Positions 18,465-27,149 of a stretch of DNA of 64,000 bases are shown piece by piece; within the stretch, counting starts at the first letter, position 1, and each line of letters opens with the position of its first letter. The position numbers and the translations under genes are program-made. The DNA is from Pandoraea commovens (GTDB taxonomy: Bacteria; Pseudomonadota; Gammaproteobacteria; Burkholderiales; Burkholderiaceae): assembly GCF_902459615.1 (NCBI RefSeq), contig NZ_CABPSA010000001.1:186001-250000 (forward strand), written 5' to 3'. The notes under the pieces were generated by a model. It saw only the letters and a program-made list of their open reading frames with translations. It had not been told where the DNA came from and searched no databases.

Positions 18465-19676
18465 TCAGTCGTCGCGCGTGAGCAGAAAGTGATTCACGTC
18501 GATACGCCGTTCATCGAACGCCGCTTCGCAATATTTCAGATACAGGCGCCACGTGCGGATGAACGATTCGTCGAATCCCTGCGCGCGGACGTCGTCGATG
18601 CGTGAGGAAAACGCCGCGTGCCAGAGACTCAGCGTGCGAGCATAGTCCGGGCCAAACGTCAGCGTCTCGCGGGCATGCAAGCCGCCGCTTCGCGCAGCGG
18701 CGACGAAGCGCGGCACACTCGGCAACATACCGCCTGGGAAAATGAACTCCCGAATGAAATCGCTGGAGTCGCGATAGGCGTCGAACGCCTCGTCCGCAAT
18801 CGTGATGGTCTGGATCAGTGCGCGGCCGCCTGGGCGAAGGCGCTGCGCCAGTAAGGTGAAGAACGGCGCCCAGTAGGCCTGTCCGACCGCCTCGAACATT
18901 TCGATGGACACCACGGCATCGAACTGTCCCCGAACGTCGCGGTAGTCTGTGAGCGAGACAGTTGCCGCGTGCGCCAGACCGGCGTCGGCGATCCGGCGAC
19001 GTGCGAGCGCCAGTTGCTCCTGCGACAGCGTGATGCCCTGGACCGAAATGCCTTGCCGCGCTGCGTGCAGAGCAAATCCGCCCCATCCGCACCCGATCTC
19101 CAACACCTCATCGCCAGGACGCAATCCGAGCGTGTCGATAATGCGTTGGTACTTGGCACACTGCGCGTCGGACAGCGAGCGTTGTGCGTCGCCCTCGAAC
19201 AGCGCACTCGAATAGGTCCACGTCGGGTCCAGCCACAGGCCGTAGAACCGGTTGCCCAGATCGTAATGTGCATGGACGTTGCGTCGGCTGCCCGCCCGTG
19301 AATTGCGGCGCATCGCGTGCCGCAGATGAAACCAGATCCGGCTCAAACGCGACCCGACGATCGGTCTCGCAATCGATGACTGGTTGCGTAGCGCCAGGCG
19401 CAGCAGTGCGGCGATGTCCGGCGTATCGACCCACCCCGCAATATAGGCTTCGGCAAAGCCGATATCGCCTGCGCGCAAGATCTGACGACAGGCTCGCCAG
19501 TCGTGGATCTGAAGCGTTGCGCCGGGCGAGTCGCTGGATTTGCCGAAAACCTGTATCGAGCCGTCGGGTGTCACGAGCGTCAGATGGCCGATGCGAAGCC
19601 GCTGCAATAGGGCACAGAATATGCGGGCGCCCAGTGGGGCTGACGCCTGAGGGGAAAGAAGGCGAAGCAGGGTCAT
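18465..19676 (-). CDS. Cyclopropane-fatty-acyl-phospholipid synthase family methyltransferase (copy 1)
   Basis: A 403-residue CFA-synthase-type protein. After an N-terminal lipid-binding region, YDLGNRFYGLWLDPTWTYSSALFEGD matches the acyl/bicarbonate site region and DEVLEIGCGWGGFALHAARQG is the SAM loop; SIEMFEAVGQAYW is the conserved E-M-x-E-H-region counterpart. The start at 19676 has AGGAG 8 nt upstream and overlaps the DUF1365 stop (ATGA). Last gene of the LitR-like cluster; acts on unsaturated phospholipid acyl chains (cyclopropanation or methyl transfer). Confidence 0.85.
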   Translation of the reverse strand: MTLLRLLSPQASAPLGARIFCALLQRLRIGHLTLVTPDGSIQVFGKSSDSPGATLQIHDWRACRQILRAGDIGFAEAYIAGWVDTPDIAALLRLALRNQSSIARPIVGSRLSRIWFHLRHAMRRNSRAGSRRNVHAHYDLGNRFYGLWLDPTWTYSSALFEGDAQRSLSDAQCAKYQRIIDTLGLRPGDEVLEIGCGWGGFALHAARQGISVQGITLSQEQLALARRRIADAGLAHAATVSLTDYRDVRGQFDAVVSIEMFEAVGQAYWAPFFTLLAQRLRPGGRALIQTITIADEAFDAYRDSSDFIREFIFPGGMLPSVPRFVAAARSGGLHARETLTFGPDYARTLSLWHAAFSSRIDDVRAQGFDESFIRTWRLYLKYCEAAFDERRIDVNHFLLTRDD

Positions 19677-20461
19677 GATCTGATCTCCTGATCGGATGGC
19701 GACTTTCCGTGGAACGGCACCCCTTTGCGCCATAGCCGCAGTGCCTGCCAATGAATTCGAAAAACGACGCTCAGGGCATTGAGCGGCGCGCCGAGCACGG
19801 CCCTCAGCACTGCCACGTCGGTGAGCGGCTCGGCTTGCATGCCGATGGCGGTGTGCAGAAGGTGCTTGTCGTCCACGTAGTAATCGATACCGACCGACCA
19901 CACCCGCCCGTGTCGGTTGACGCGAAACGCATACCGCCCTTCGACCCTGCAGAACGGGGAGACGTGAAATTCCTTGCGGCACTGGAGCGCGACATCGCCG
20001 CGAATGGGTCCTGCATCCGGTGCGCACAGCAAATAGCCATGATGCTGGCCGAACGTATTGTTCACGTCCGCGTAGATCGCGCGCAGGTCCCCCGCGCGAT
20101 CATGGCAATACCAGAAGCTCACGGGGTTGAACGCGTAACCGGCGATGCGTGGAATGGTTTGCAGCCAGATGACACCGTCGGCTGGAATCGCGGCTTCGGC
20201 GAGTCGTTCACGCATCCAGACGTCCAGCGAACGGCCGTCTCGCGGCCCGTAGTCGGTCGACTTCAGGCTGAGAGGGCGACGTCGGTCCACGGCGAACCAC
20301 CAACGCACCAGCGTGTGCATCTGCGCAACGTCGCAAGCGATCTGAAACAAGGGGTACGTGAACCGGTGAGAGACGGGGTAGAAACGTTGGTGCACGACTT
20401 GCCCTTTGAGCAGCCAGGCGGCCGGGGCATCCGTCGGATCGGTTGGGCTGGTCGGGTTCAT
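19673..20461 (-). CDS. DUF1365 family protein
   Basis: A 262-residue DUF1365 protein. Landmarks are VVHQRFYPVSHRFTYPLFQIACDV near the N-terminus, TIPRIAGYAFNPVSFWYCHD in the middle and KEFHVSPFCRVEGRYAFRVN later. DUF1365 genes are almost always found between an FAD-dependent amine-oxidase-like gene and a CFA synthase, as here. The start at 20461 overlaps the stop of the FAD gene (ATGA), so translation is coupled. Proposed to act in unusual fatty-acid formation; the reaction is unknown. Confidence 0.85.
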   Translation of the reverse strand: MNPTSPTDPTDAPAAWLLKGQVVHQRFYPVSHRFTYPLFQIACDVAQMHTLVRWWFAVDRRRPLSLKSTDYGPRDGRSLDVWMRERLAEAAIPADGVIWLQTIPRIAGYAFNPVSFWYCHDRAGDLRAIYADVNNTFGQHHGYLLCAPDAGPIRGDVALQCRKEFHVSPFCRVEGRYAFRVNRHGRVWSVGIDYYVDDKHLLHTAIGMQAEPLTDVAVLRAVLGAPLNALSVVFRIHWQALRLWRKGVPFHGKSPSDQEIRS

Positions 20462-21759
20462 AGGGAGGCCCATGACGGCAGAACGTCGAAATCCCGGGCG
20501 ACACGCAGCGCGGATTTGAGGCCGTCCTCGTGAAACCCGTAGCCGGTCCAAGCCCCGGCGAACCAGGTTCGCCGACGGCCCTGCAACCCCGGAAGGTGCG
20601 ACTGTGCGTCCACTGCGGCGAGATCGAGTAGCGGATGCTCGTAGGCATAACGACCGAGCACCGTAGACGGTGCGGGCTCACGTACCGGGTTGAGCGTCAC
20701 GATGACCGGCGTGCGGAATGGCAGGGCCTGAAGCTGGTTGATCAGGTAGCTCACGCAAACCGGGGCTTCGTCAGCGGTCGTGCGGCTCGCATGGCTCACG
20801 TAATTCCATGCCGACCATACGCGTCGACGCCGGGGAAGCAGCGTCGGGTCGGTATGGAGCACGGCGATGTTGGGCTGATAGCGCACGCCGCTGAGCACGC
20901 GGCGTTCCGTGGGGTCGGCGTCTGCAAGCAAATGAAGACTCGTCGGCGTATGGCTGGCCATCACCACGGCGTCGAAGCGTTCGGTCTGTGCGTCGCCAAA
21001 GCAGATCGTCACGCCATTGCTGTCGCGCGTGACTTGCTTCACTGGCGCTCGGAGTCGAACGTCCTCCAGCGTGACGGCAATCCGCCTGACGTACTCGCGG
21101 CCACCACCGGCGACCGTGCGCCACTGTGGTCGATCCCGGATTTGCAGCAGGGCGTGATTCAGACAGAACCGCAGGAACGTGACCGCTGGAAACCGCAGAA
21201 TATCGGTCGCACGGCTTGACCAGATAGCCGCCGCCATGGGCAGCAGGTAGTGCTGCTGAAACGGCTGGCCATAACCATGCGCGAGCAGCAGCTCGCCGAC
21301 GGACTGCCGATCGCGCGACGCGCTTTCGAGATGCTGTTGTGCCGCCGCATTGAATCGCACGATGTCACGCAGCATGCCGAGAAAACTCGGTGAACAGAGA
21401 TTCCTGCGTTGCGCGAAGACGGTATTCAAATTGGTCCCCGCCCACTCAAGTGCGCCGCTGCCGATGGAGACGGAGAACGACATGTCGCTGGCGATGGACC
21501 GCACGCCAAGCTCGTCTAAGAGCGCGATCAGGTTCGGATAGGTGCGCTCGTTGAACACGAGAAAGCCCGTATCGACGGGCGCCCGCATGCCGTCGAGCTC
21601 CACATCGACGGTGTTGGTGTGTCCGCCCGCATAGTCGCCCGCCTCGAATACCGTCACCCGATGCTTGCGTGCAAGCAGATAGGCGCTCGCCAGCCCGGAG
21701 ATCCCTGCGCCGATCACCGCAATTCGTTGCCCAGGAGGCAGAACCGTCGTTGGACTCAT
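20458..21759 (-). CDS. FAD-dependent oxidoreductase (amine oxidase-like)
   Basis: A 433-residue flavoprotein. The FAD-binding Rossmann motif is IAVIGAGISGLASAYLLARKHRVTVFEA, followed by GGHTNTVDVELDG and VDTGFLVFNERTYPNL; the C-terminal FAD contact is WFAGAWTGYGFHEDGLKSAL. This is the flavoprotein typical of DUF1365/CFA clusters, thought to oxidise or desaturate phospholipid acyl chains. It follows the second lipocalin by 15 nt. Confidence 0.87.
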   Translation of the reverse strand: MSPTTVLPPGQRIAVIGAGISGLASAYLLARKHRVTVFEAGDYAGGHTNTVDVELDGMRAPVDTGFLVFNERTYPNLIALLDELGVRSIASDMSFSVSIGSGALEWAGTNLNTVFAQRRNLCSPSFLGMLRDIVRFNAAAQQHLESASRDRQSVGELLLAHGYGQPFQQHYLLPMAAAIWSSRATDILRFPAVTFLRFCLNHALLQIRDRPQWRTVAGGGREYVRRIAVTLEDVRLRAPVKQVTRDSNGVTICFGDAQTERFDAVVMASHTPTSLHLLADADPTERRVLSGVRYQPNIAVLHTDPTLLPRRRRVWSAWNYVSHASRTTADEAPVCVSYLINQLQALPFRTPVIVTLNPVREPAPSTVLGRYAYEHPLLDLAAVDAQSHLPGLQGRRRTWFAGAWTGYGFHEDGLKSALRVARDFDVLPSWASL

Positions 21760-21774
21760 TGCACGATCTCTCCG

Positions 21775-22368
21775 TCAGTCAGATCCTTCCGATGGGGAGA
21801 AGCCGGGCTTCCCGAGTTGCTCAGGAAATTGCGGCACGCGCCGAAAGCGCGAGGTGTCGTAACCCATGGCCGATAAGCGCGTTAGTAGCGAGCGATACGT
21901 CGCGTCGTCCATCGTTGGGGTACGCGAAAATATCCAGCCCAGCGATTTGTCCGGATAGCCGAGTAGCGTGTAGCGGTATTCCGGGTCCACATACAAAGTG
22001 AGTTGCGAAACGTAGATCGGCCAGAAGAGCCGCACCCGCCAATGGCCGCCGCCGCTGCCGGGTACAACGCTGTCGACAAATTGGTAGTGGCGCTCGGGTT
22101 GGTCGAACCCGCCTTTGCGACCGTAGAAGTGATCGTCGATGCGTCCGTCTTCGCGTAGCGCCCATTCAGCCCGGCTTGCGACGAAATCGCGCTCGGCGAA
22201 ATAAGGAATATTGGCAATCACATACCAACGGCCCATATAGCGTGGCAAATCGACCGGTGCGACCTTGAGCGGCACGTCCGCGAGCGGGTTCGGGTTGGGC
22301 TGCGAGCCGGAGCAACCGGCAAGCGTCGCGAACACGAGTGCCGCGCATGCGGCCGAATATCGAATCAC
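21775..22368 (-). CDS. blc: Lipocalin lipoprotein (Blc-like, copy 2)
   Basis: A 197-residue lipocalin starting at GTG 22368 with GGAGG just upstream; the start lies within the upstream stop (GTGA). The lipoprotein signal ends FATLAGC. The lipocalin motif GRWYVIANIPYF is at about 50-60, followed by the beta-barrel words HWRVRLFWPIYVSQLTLYVDPEYRYTLLG and the C-terminal LGWIFSRTPTM. Bacterial lipocalins are outer-membrane lipoproteins binding fatty acids or lysophospholipids, consistent with the lipid-modification neighbours. A second lipocalin gene lies at 24502-25077. Confidence 0.87.
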   Translation of the reverse strand: MIRYSAACAALVFATLAGCSGSQPNPNPLADVPLKVAPVDLPRYMGRWYVIANIPYFAERDFVASRAEWALREDGRIDDHFYGRKGGFDQPERHYQFVDSVVPGSGGGHWRVRLFWPIYVSQLTLYVDPEYRYTLLGYPDKSLGWIFSRTPTMDDATYRSLLTRLSAMGYDTSRFRRVPQFPEQLGKPGFSPSEGSD

Positions 22369-23480
22369 GGCGTGCCTCCGACCGTGGTTCCGCGTTTTTC
22401 GAACAGGTAATGGCCTACACCCCACTGTTGGCCCTGGGCGTAGCCGAAAAGCTCCGCCACGGCCATGTAGAACATGCGCCAGCGCTGAAATTGCAGACGC
22501 GCCTGCGCTCCGTAGGCCGCCTCCAGCAGCGGGAGTGTGTTCGCTCTGGAGGCGTCGAGCGCGTTGCCCCAGTCGTTGGCCGTGCGTGCGTAGTGCCGCC
22601 CGTCGACCCACCACCGGTCGGTCAGACGCAGGTCGTCCTGGAAGTGAAGCAGCAGATCGGCGCTCGGCATGGTGCCGCCAGTAAAGAAATGTCGCGACAT
22701 CCAGTCGGAGCCGTCCCGATCCTGGAAGTGATACGCCAGATAGCGATGCGCGAAAATGTGCACGAACAACATTCCGCGCTCGTCGAGCCAGTGCGCGATT
22801 TTCTGCATCAGCGCACCGTAATTCTTCATGTGCTCGAACATCTCGATGGAGAGGACGCGGTCGAATCGCGCAGGGACGTCGTCGGAAAAATCGAAGTCCG
22901 CGACGTTGCCCGTCACGATCCGAAGGTTGCGCAACCCTCGTTTTTCGGCCGTCGCTTCGATGAACCGTCGTTGACCATGGGAATTGGAAAGCCCGACGAT
23001 CTGGGCGCCGGGGTACCGCTCGGCCAGCCACAGCGCGAGCGATCCCCATCCGCAGCCGAGATCGAGGATGCGCTGTCCGTCGGCGAGCTGTGCGCGCTCG
23101 GCATAACGCGTCAACATTGCCTGTTCGGCCTGCTCAAGTGTTGTCTCCTCGCGCTCGTAATAGCAGCAGGAGTACTTCATCGCCGGACCAAGGTGCGCCT
23201 GGAAAAACTCGCTCGGCACCTCGTAGTGCTGTGCATTGGCTTCCTGAGACGCAACGGCAATGGGACTCGCGCGCAGTTCTTTCACGAGCGCCGCCAGCGC
23301 CGACACGCCGTGTTCGACATGGTCGGCGTGCTCCTGCCTGAGTCGTTGGCGTATCAACCGGCGCATACCGGCGCGCAACAGCGCGTCGGGCACCACACCC
23401 TGCTCACAAAGCCGGATCAATCCCGATGCTTCGGTAGCGCCAGCGCTGACCGAAGGTGGCCGCGTAAGAGAGACAGTCAT
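22365..23480 (-). CDS. CFA-synthase-like methyltransferase (copy 2)
   Basis: A 371-residue protein of the CFA synthase superfamily but clearly different from copy 1. The core has PAMKYSCCYYEREETTLEQAEQ, the SAM loop RILDLGCGWGSLALWLAERYPG, and SIEMFEHMKNY with the conserved E-H-M. Sequences with this Cys-rich YSCCYY pattern include CFA-related methylases of unusual fatty-acid pathways. It is coupled to the lipocalin downstream (GTGA) and begins 39 nt after the DUF1295 gene. Confidence 0.85.
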   Translation of the reverse strand: MTVSLTRPPSVSAGATEASGLIRLCEQGVVPDALLRAGMRRLIRQRLRQEHADHVEHGVSALAALVKELRASPIAVASQEANAQHYEVPSEFFQAHLGPAMKYSCCYYEREETTLEQAEQAMLTRYAERAQLADGQRILDLGCGWGSLALWLAERYPGAQIVGLSNSHGQRRFIEATAEKRGLRNLRIVTGNVADFDFSDDVPARFDRVLSIEMFEHMKNYGALMQKIAHWLDERGMLFVHIFAHRYLAYHFQDRDGSDWMSRHFFTGGTMPSADLLLHFQDDLRLTDRWWVDGRHYARTANDWGNALDASRANTLPLLEAAYGAQARLQFQRWRMFYMAVAELFGYAQGQQWGVGHYLFEKRGTTVGGTP

Positions 23481-23519
23481 AGTGTCGTACTCCGGGCATG
23501 CGGATGTTGGTCAAGCCGA

Positions 23520-24320
23520 TCACGTCTCGCGAGAGGGTTTCGGCGGCCAGGGGAACAGCGAACTGGTGGTCTTCATGTATTCCCGGTAGGCCGGGCGGGT
23601 CGTCATCAGGTGTGCTTCCAGCAGCGGAATGCCCGACACCTTGAGCAGCAGCCATGCCATGAGCAGCGGGGGGAGAAGCGTCGTCCAGCCCCACGGCATC
23701 GAGATGGAGAGTGCGGCGTAGCTGAACCAGTGCAGGCATTCGAAGAAATAATTGGGGTGACGCGAGTACCGCCACCAGCCCGCGCGACAGACCTGTCCCC
23801 TATGTGCGGGATCGGATACGAAGTTGCGCAACTGGTGATCAGCAGCCGTCTCTCCTGCGATCGCACTTGCCCAGACTAGCGCCGCGACGCCCACACTCAC
23901 CGGCGAGGCGGCCTGTGTGCTGAAGGCAGGCACAAAGAACGCGACCGCGAGCAACATTGCTATCACGCCCTGAAATTGGAAGAACCAGAACATGTTGCGG
24001 TCGGCCGCCGCCGCCCATCGCTCGCGGAAGGCCCGGTAGCGCGCATCTTCCGGATTGCCCCAATTTCGACGCCACAGATGCATAGCAAGGCGCGCGCCCC
24101 AGACGCCACCGGCCACTCCGACAAAAATCCGGGTGAGGGCATCCCCGGTGCCCTGTAATGCCACGAGAATGGCCACTGCGGCCAGTGCGGCAGCCCATAT
24201 GGGATCGACCAGGCCAGCGTTTTTCGTCCGTTTCTGCAATACCCAGGCCAAAGCGAAGGCGATGATCAGTCCGCACAGGGTCATCACAGCAGTCGTTAGC
24301 ATCGGTGACATATCCGGCAT
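23520..24320 (-). CDS. DUF1295 membrane protein (steroid 5-alpha-reductase-like fold)
   Basis: A 266-residue polytopic protein. The DUF1295 signature is in LVDPIWAAALAAVAILVAL and RFREHR-like text FRERWAAAADRNMFWFFQFQG; the C-terminal reductase/methyltransferase-type motif is CRAGWWRYSRHPNYFFECLHWF and PAYREYMKTTSSLFPWPPK. Six or seven hydrophobic segments. Members may reduce or methylate lipid-like substrates. Start at 24320 chosen as the first ATG before the membrane segment; an ATG at 24311 is possible. The 181 nt between this gene and the lipocalin stop contain no gene. Confidence 0.82.
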   Translation of the reverse strand: MPDMSPMLTTAVMTLCGLIIAFALAWVLQKRTKNAGLVDPIWAAALAAVAILVALQGTGDALTRIFVGVAGGVWGARLAMHLWRRNWGNPEDARYRAFRERWAAAADRNMFWFFQFQGVIAMLLAVAFFVPAFSTQAASPVSVGVAALVWASAIAGETAADHQLRNFVSDPAHRGQVCRAGWWRYSRHPNYFFECLHWFSYAALSISMPWGWTTLLPPLLMAWLLLKVSGIPLLEAHLMTTRPAYREYMKTTSSLFPWPPKPSRET

Positions 24321-24501
24321 GTGAGTGTCGTTGCGATGTATACGAAGATGGGGCGTCGCCGGATGCACTCCTGACGAGATTTTTTTTAAATGCGGCCGGT
24401 GATGTATTTGCGGGAGGCGGGATTCCTGTGACGATCGGCAGACGACCGGTCGACCGTCCTTCTGGCATACCTTGCTGCGGAGGACGGGCTTGCTATGCAT
24501 G

Positions 24502-25077
24502 TCATTGGGTTGGGTCCACCCGACTGTGACTCACCCAGATCAGCGACTCAGTATCGACGCCGAGCGTCTTTGCGCGAGCCACGATCTGCTTCATCTGGGC
24601 GTCATCAATATGCTTCTCCCGAGCCAGAATCCAGCAATACCCGGTATCGGGTCCGAGCACCAACGCCCATCGATAGTCGGGATCCAGCGCCGCTACATGG
24701 TAGCCACCGTAAAAGGGCCCGAAGAACGAAACTTTCAGTGACGCGATTGTCGGCGCCCCGGTGAAGCGCGCTTTGCCGATGGCCTCCTTCCACCGACCGC
24801 TCACTGGGTCGAATCCGCGGTTCTGTACTTTGACGCTGCCGTCTTGTGCTGGCGTGTACGTTGCTGATACGTCGGTCATGCCTCGTTCGAATGAGTGGTC
24901 CAGACGTGCGAGTTCATACCAACGCCCCTCATAGCGACCGATATCGAATGGCGATACGGGAACCACGCCCGGTGGGGGCTTCGTGCTGGCGCAGGCGGAA
25001 AGCAATATCAGCGCGAACGAAAGTAATCCCAGCAGTGGTATGCGCAGTGATGGTCTAGTGCCAGCGAGGTTTCTCAT
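24502..25077 (-). CDS. blc: Lipocalin lipoprotein (Blc-like, copy 1)
   Basis: A 191-residue lipocalin with lipoprotein signal ending LILLSAC. The motif GRYEGRWYELARLDHSFERG and the C-terminal TGYCWILAREKHIDDAQMKQI are classical Blc features. Downstream of the MerR/LitR-like gene by 34 nt, so the two are probably one transcript. Likely carries fatty acids or lysophospholipids at the outer membrane. Confidence 0.9.
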   Translation of the reverse strand: MRNLAGTRPSLRIPLLGLLSFALILLSACASTKPPPGVVPVSPFDIGRYEGRWYELARLDHSFERGMTDVSATYTPAQDGSVKVQNRGFDPVSGRWKEAIGKARFTGAPTIASLKVSFFGPFYGGYHVAALDPDYRWALVLGPDTGYCWILAREKHIDDAQMKQIVARAKTLGVDTESLIWVSHSRVDPTQ

Positions 25078-25111
25078 GGTTGACCTATGCAGCGTGATGG
25101 GGGACGGAGGG

Positions 25112-26080
25112 TCAGCGGTCGTCGGGCCGTGGGACAGGCGCGGACAATGGAAGCGACCAGCCCTCATGCTCGACGACCGCAGCCAATGCGTCTTCAAACA
25201 ATGCGACCGCCTGGTTGGCGGCATCGCCCAGTTGTCGATGAAGCAGGGCGTCGGCCGGGGATCGGGACAAGCATTCGTCGCTATAACGCTCAAAGGCGGC
25301 GAGTTGCAGCACCAGTTCAACGAGATGCTTGGGGCATTCACAGGCGATGATCGACGACTGACGCGCCAATTGGCTCAATGTCTCTTCATCAAACCGGCGT
25401 GGCGCCCGCGACCAAAGCTGGTGGTGCGCCGACGTTGCGTCATCCTCATGTGCCGATGACTGCACAAAATCGGAAAACAACGCGTGTGTGTGGATCAGGG
25501 CATCGGACGTGCGCGCCAGTCGTACTCGCGCAAGCCGAGCCAGTTCGACGGCCTGACGCGTGCCGAATGCATAGACAACGAGTACACGCTCGCAGTGGGC
25601 TCGCTGCGCCGCAGAGACGATGGAAAGTACCGTGTCTTCACGCAGCGCCTCGACCCGTACGGCCAGCCCGCTCGCGGCACCGGCCCTGTCGGCGAGCTGC
25701 GGAATATCTTCGACGCTATCGAATGACTCGTGGATGACGCCTGCGGGCAAGTCGGGCTTGATGCCGTCCCCGAAGCCGACGACGAACAGCTTTGCGCCGT
25801 GCGTGTCATCGGGGACCGAAGCGCTGCCGGCGCCACTCGCCAGTCTCATCAGTTGCGCGTTGTCCAGGCGCGCGATAACCCCGATGGGGCGCCCGCTGTC
25901 GACCAGCGATTTGATCGCTCTGAGCCGACTCACATCCTCGTCTGAATAAAGACGCTGTCCGGAGGCGCTGGTAGGCGGGGAGATCACGCCATACCTCTGC
26001 TCCCATATTCGCAACGTCGCCGCTGGCATGTTGACGAGTTTTGCGGCCTCGCCGCTTCGATAACGTCTCGCTGAACTCAC
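25112..26080 (-). CDS. litR: MerR-family regulator, class II LitR-like
   Basis: A 322-residue regulator. The N-terminal MerR winged helix is YRSGEAAKLVNMPAATLRIWEQRYGVISPP and SASGQRLYSDEDVSRLRAIKSLVDSG. The C-terminal 200 residues have the shape of a cobalamin-binding-like domain (LFVVGFGDGIKPDLPAG) but I see no E-x-H motif for adenosylcobalamin, which fits the B12-independent LitR class known in Pseudomonas putida. The GTG start at 26080 has GGAG upstream; a TTG at 26119 is less likely. It heads the lipocalin/CFA/FAD gene set. No LOV photoreceptor or photolyase is present in the window. Confidence 0.75.
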   Translation of the reverse strand: MSSARRYRSGEAAKLVNMPAATLRIWEQRYGVISPPTSASGQRLYSDEDVSRLRAIKSLVDSGRPIGVIARLDNAQLMRLASGAGSASVPDDTHGAKLFVVGFGDGIKPDLPAGVIHESFDSVEDIPQLADRAGAASGLAVRVEALREDTVLSIVSAAQRAHCERVLVVYAFGTRQAVELARLARVRLARTSDALIHTHALFSDFVQSSAHEDDATSAHHQLWSRAPRRFDEETLSQLARQSSIIACECPKHLVELVLQLAAFERYSDECLSRSPADALLHRQLGDAANQAVALFEDALAAVVEHEGWSLPLSAPVPRPDDR

Positions 26081-26125
26081 GGGGGCGTTCGCTCCAAATG
26101 ATGTTGTGATTCGAATCAAATCTCT

Positions 26126-26174
26126 GACTCAAACCGTAGTCTATGAATTCAATTGAGTCAATAATCGGACTCAA
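26126..26174 (-). promoter_or_regulatory. Promoter and operator of the LitR-like gene cluster
   Basis: On the + strand TTGAGTC (26153-26159) and GACTCAA (26168-26174) form a perfect 7-bp inverted repeat with an 8-nt spacer, and another GACTCAA lies at 26126-26132. On the minus strand this gives a candidate promoter TTGACT (26156-26161), 17 nt, TACGGT (26133-26138); the inverted repeat covers the -35. This is what a repressor operator would look like, so autoregulation by the MerR protein is likely. The remaining sequence to the carbonic anhydrase start at 26430 shows no gene. Confidence 0.6.
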
Positions 26175-26429
26175 AATTGTACTTATCGAAGATTGTGAGT
26201 TTGCATTATGATTCGCTCATAACTCATTGGAGTCTTAGGGGCGCCACCCCGGACGGTCTGTAATTTGCCTCGCATCGATGCGACGCTCAGCCTGCACCAA
26301 CGCCGAATTCGCCCGACAGGTCATTGGGCTTGTGGAGGCGGATAGGGGATAATGAGCGCCGGTCGATGGCGGATCATTGCTGTGCAGAACGATCGCCCTC
26401 GCACCGACGTCTTAACTCAGAGATTTGCT

Positions 26430-27080
26430 ATGCGTGACATCATTGACGGTTTTCTGCGTTTCCAGCGGGAGGCCTTTCCTCAGCGCGTCGAGCTTTTCAA
26501 GCGGCTCGCCACGAGTCAGAACCCCAAAGCCCTCTTTGTTACCTGTTCGGATAGCCGTGTCGTTCCGGAGCTGCTCACGCAGCGCGAGCCCGGCGAGCTG
26601 TTCGTCATTCGCAATGCGGGAAACATCGTTCCGTCATACGGACCGGAGCCGGGTGGCGTTTCCGCTACGGTCGAGTACGCGGTTTCGGTACTGGGGGTAC
26701 AGGACATCGTGATCTGCGGTCACTCGGACTGCGGTGCGATGGGCGCGATTTCACGCTGCACCTGCCTCGACCACATGCCTGCGGTGGCCAACTGGCTACG
26801 TCACGCCGACGCCGCGAAGGCCATCAACGCAGCGCATTCGTATGACACACCTGGTGCGAAGCTCGACGGGCTGGTCAGGGAGAATGTGATTGCGCAGTTG
26901 GCGAACATTCGCACGCATCCGTCGGTCGCCCTGGCACTTGAGCAGGGTCGTATGAACCTGCATGGATGGGTGTACGACATCGAAACCGGCGGCATCGACG
27001 CGCTTGACGGTGAGACCCGCAAGTTCGTCCCGCTGGCCGACTCGCCGAACACGGTGGCCGTCGCCTCTCGCAGTCGATAA
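26430..27080 (+). CDS. Beta-class carbonic anhydrase
   Basis: A 216-residue beta-carbonic anhydrase, interconverting carbon dioxide and bicarbonate in the cytosol. Zinc ligands are Cys in [16 protein letters not shown] and His/Cys in [14 protein letters not shown]; the Asp-Arg dyad (SDSR) is intact. The start at 26430 ([16 protein letters not shown]) gives the family's usual N-terminus; an in-frame ATG at 26352 would add 26 unrelated residues. Monocistronic, ended by a strong hairpin shared with the convergent ABC operon. Confidence 0.92.
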   Translation: MRDIIDGFLRFQREAFPQRVELFKRLATSQNPKALFVTCSDSRVVPELLTQREPGELFVIRNAGNIVPSYGPEPGGVSATVEYAVSVLGVQDIVICGHSDCGAMGAISRCTCLDHMPAVANWLRHADAAKAINAAHSYDTPGAKLDGLVRENVIAQLANIRTHPSVALALEQGRMNLHGWVYDIETGGIDALDGETRKFVPLADSPNTVAVASRSR

Positions 27081-27085
27081 CGAGA

Positions 27086-27121
27086 GGGGTTGCGCAGCGT
27101 TGCGCGACGCTGCGCAACCCC
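27086..27121. terminator. Bidirectional terminator-like hairpin
   Basis: A perfect inverted repeat with 15-bp arms (GGGGTTGCGCAGCGT and its complement) and a 6-nt loop, between the convergent carbonic anhydrase and ABC ATPase genes. There is no long T-run, so it may work as a hairpin barrier or protect RNA ends. Confidence 0.65.
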
Positions 27122-27149
27122 TAGTCGGTACGAATCGGCGCGATGCCGT

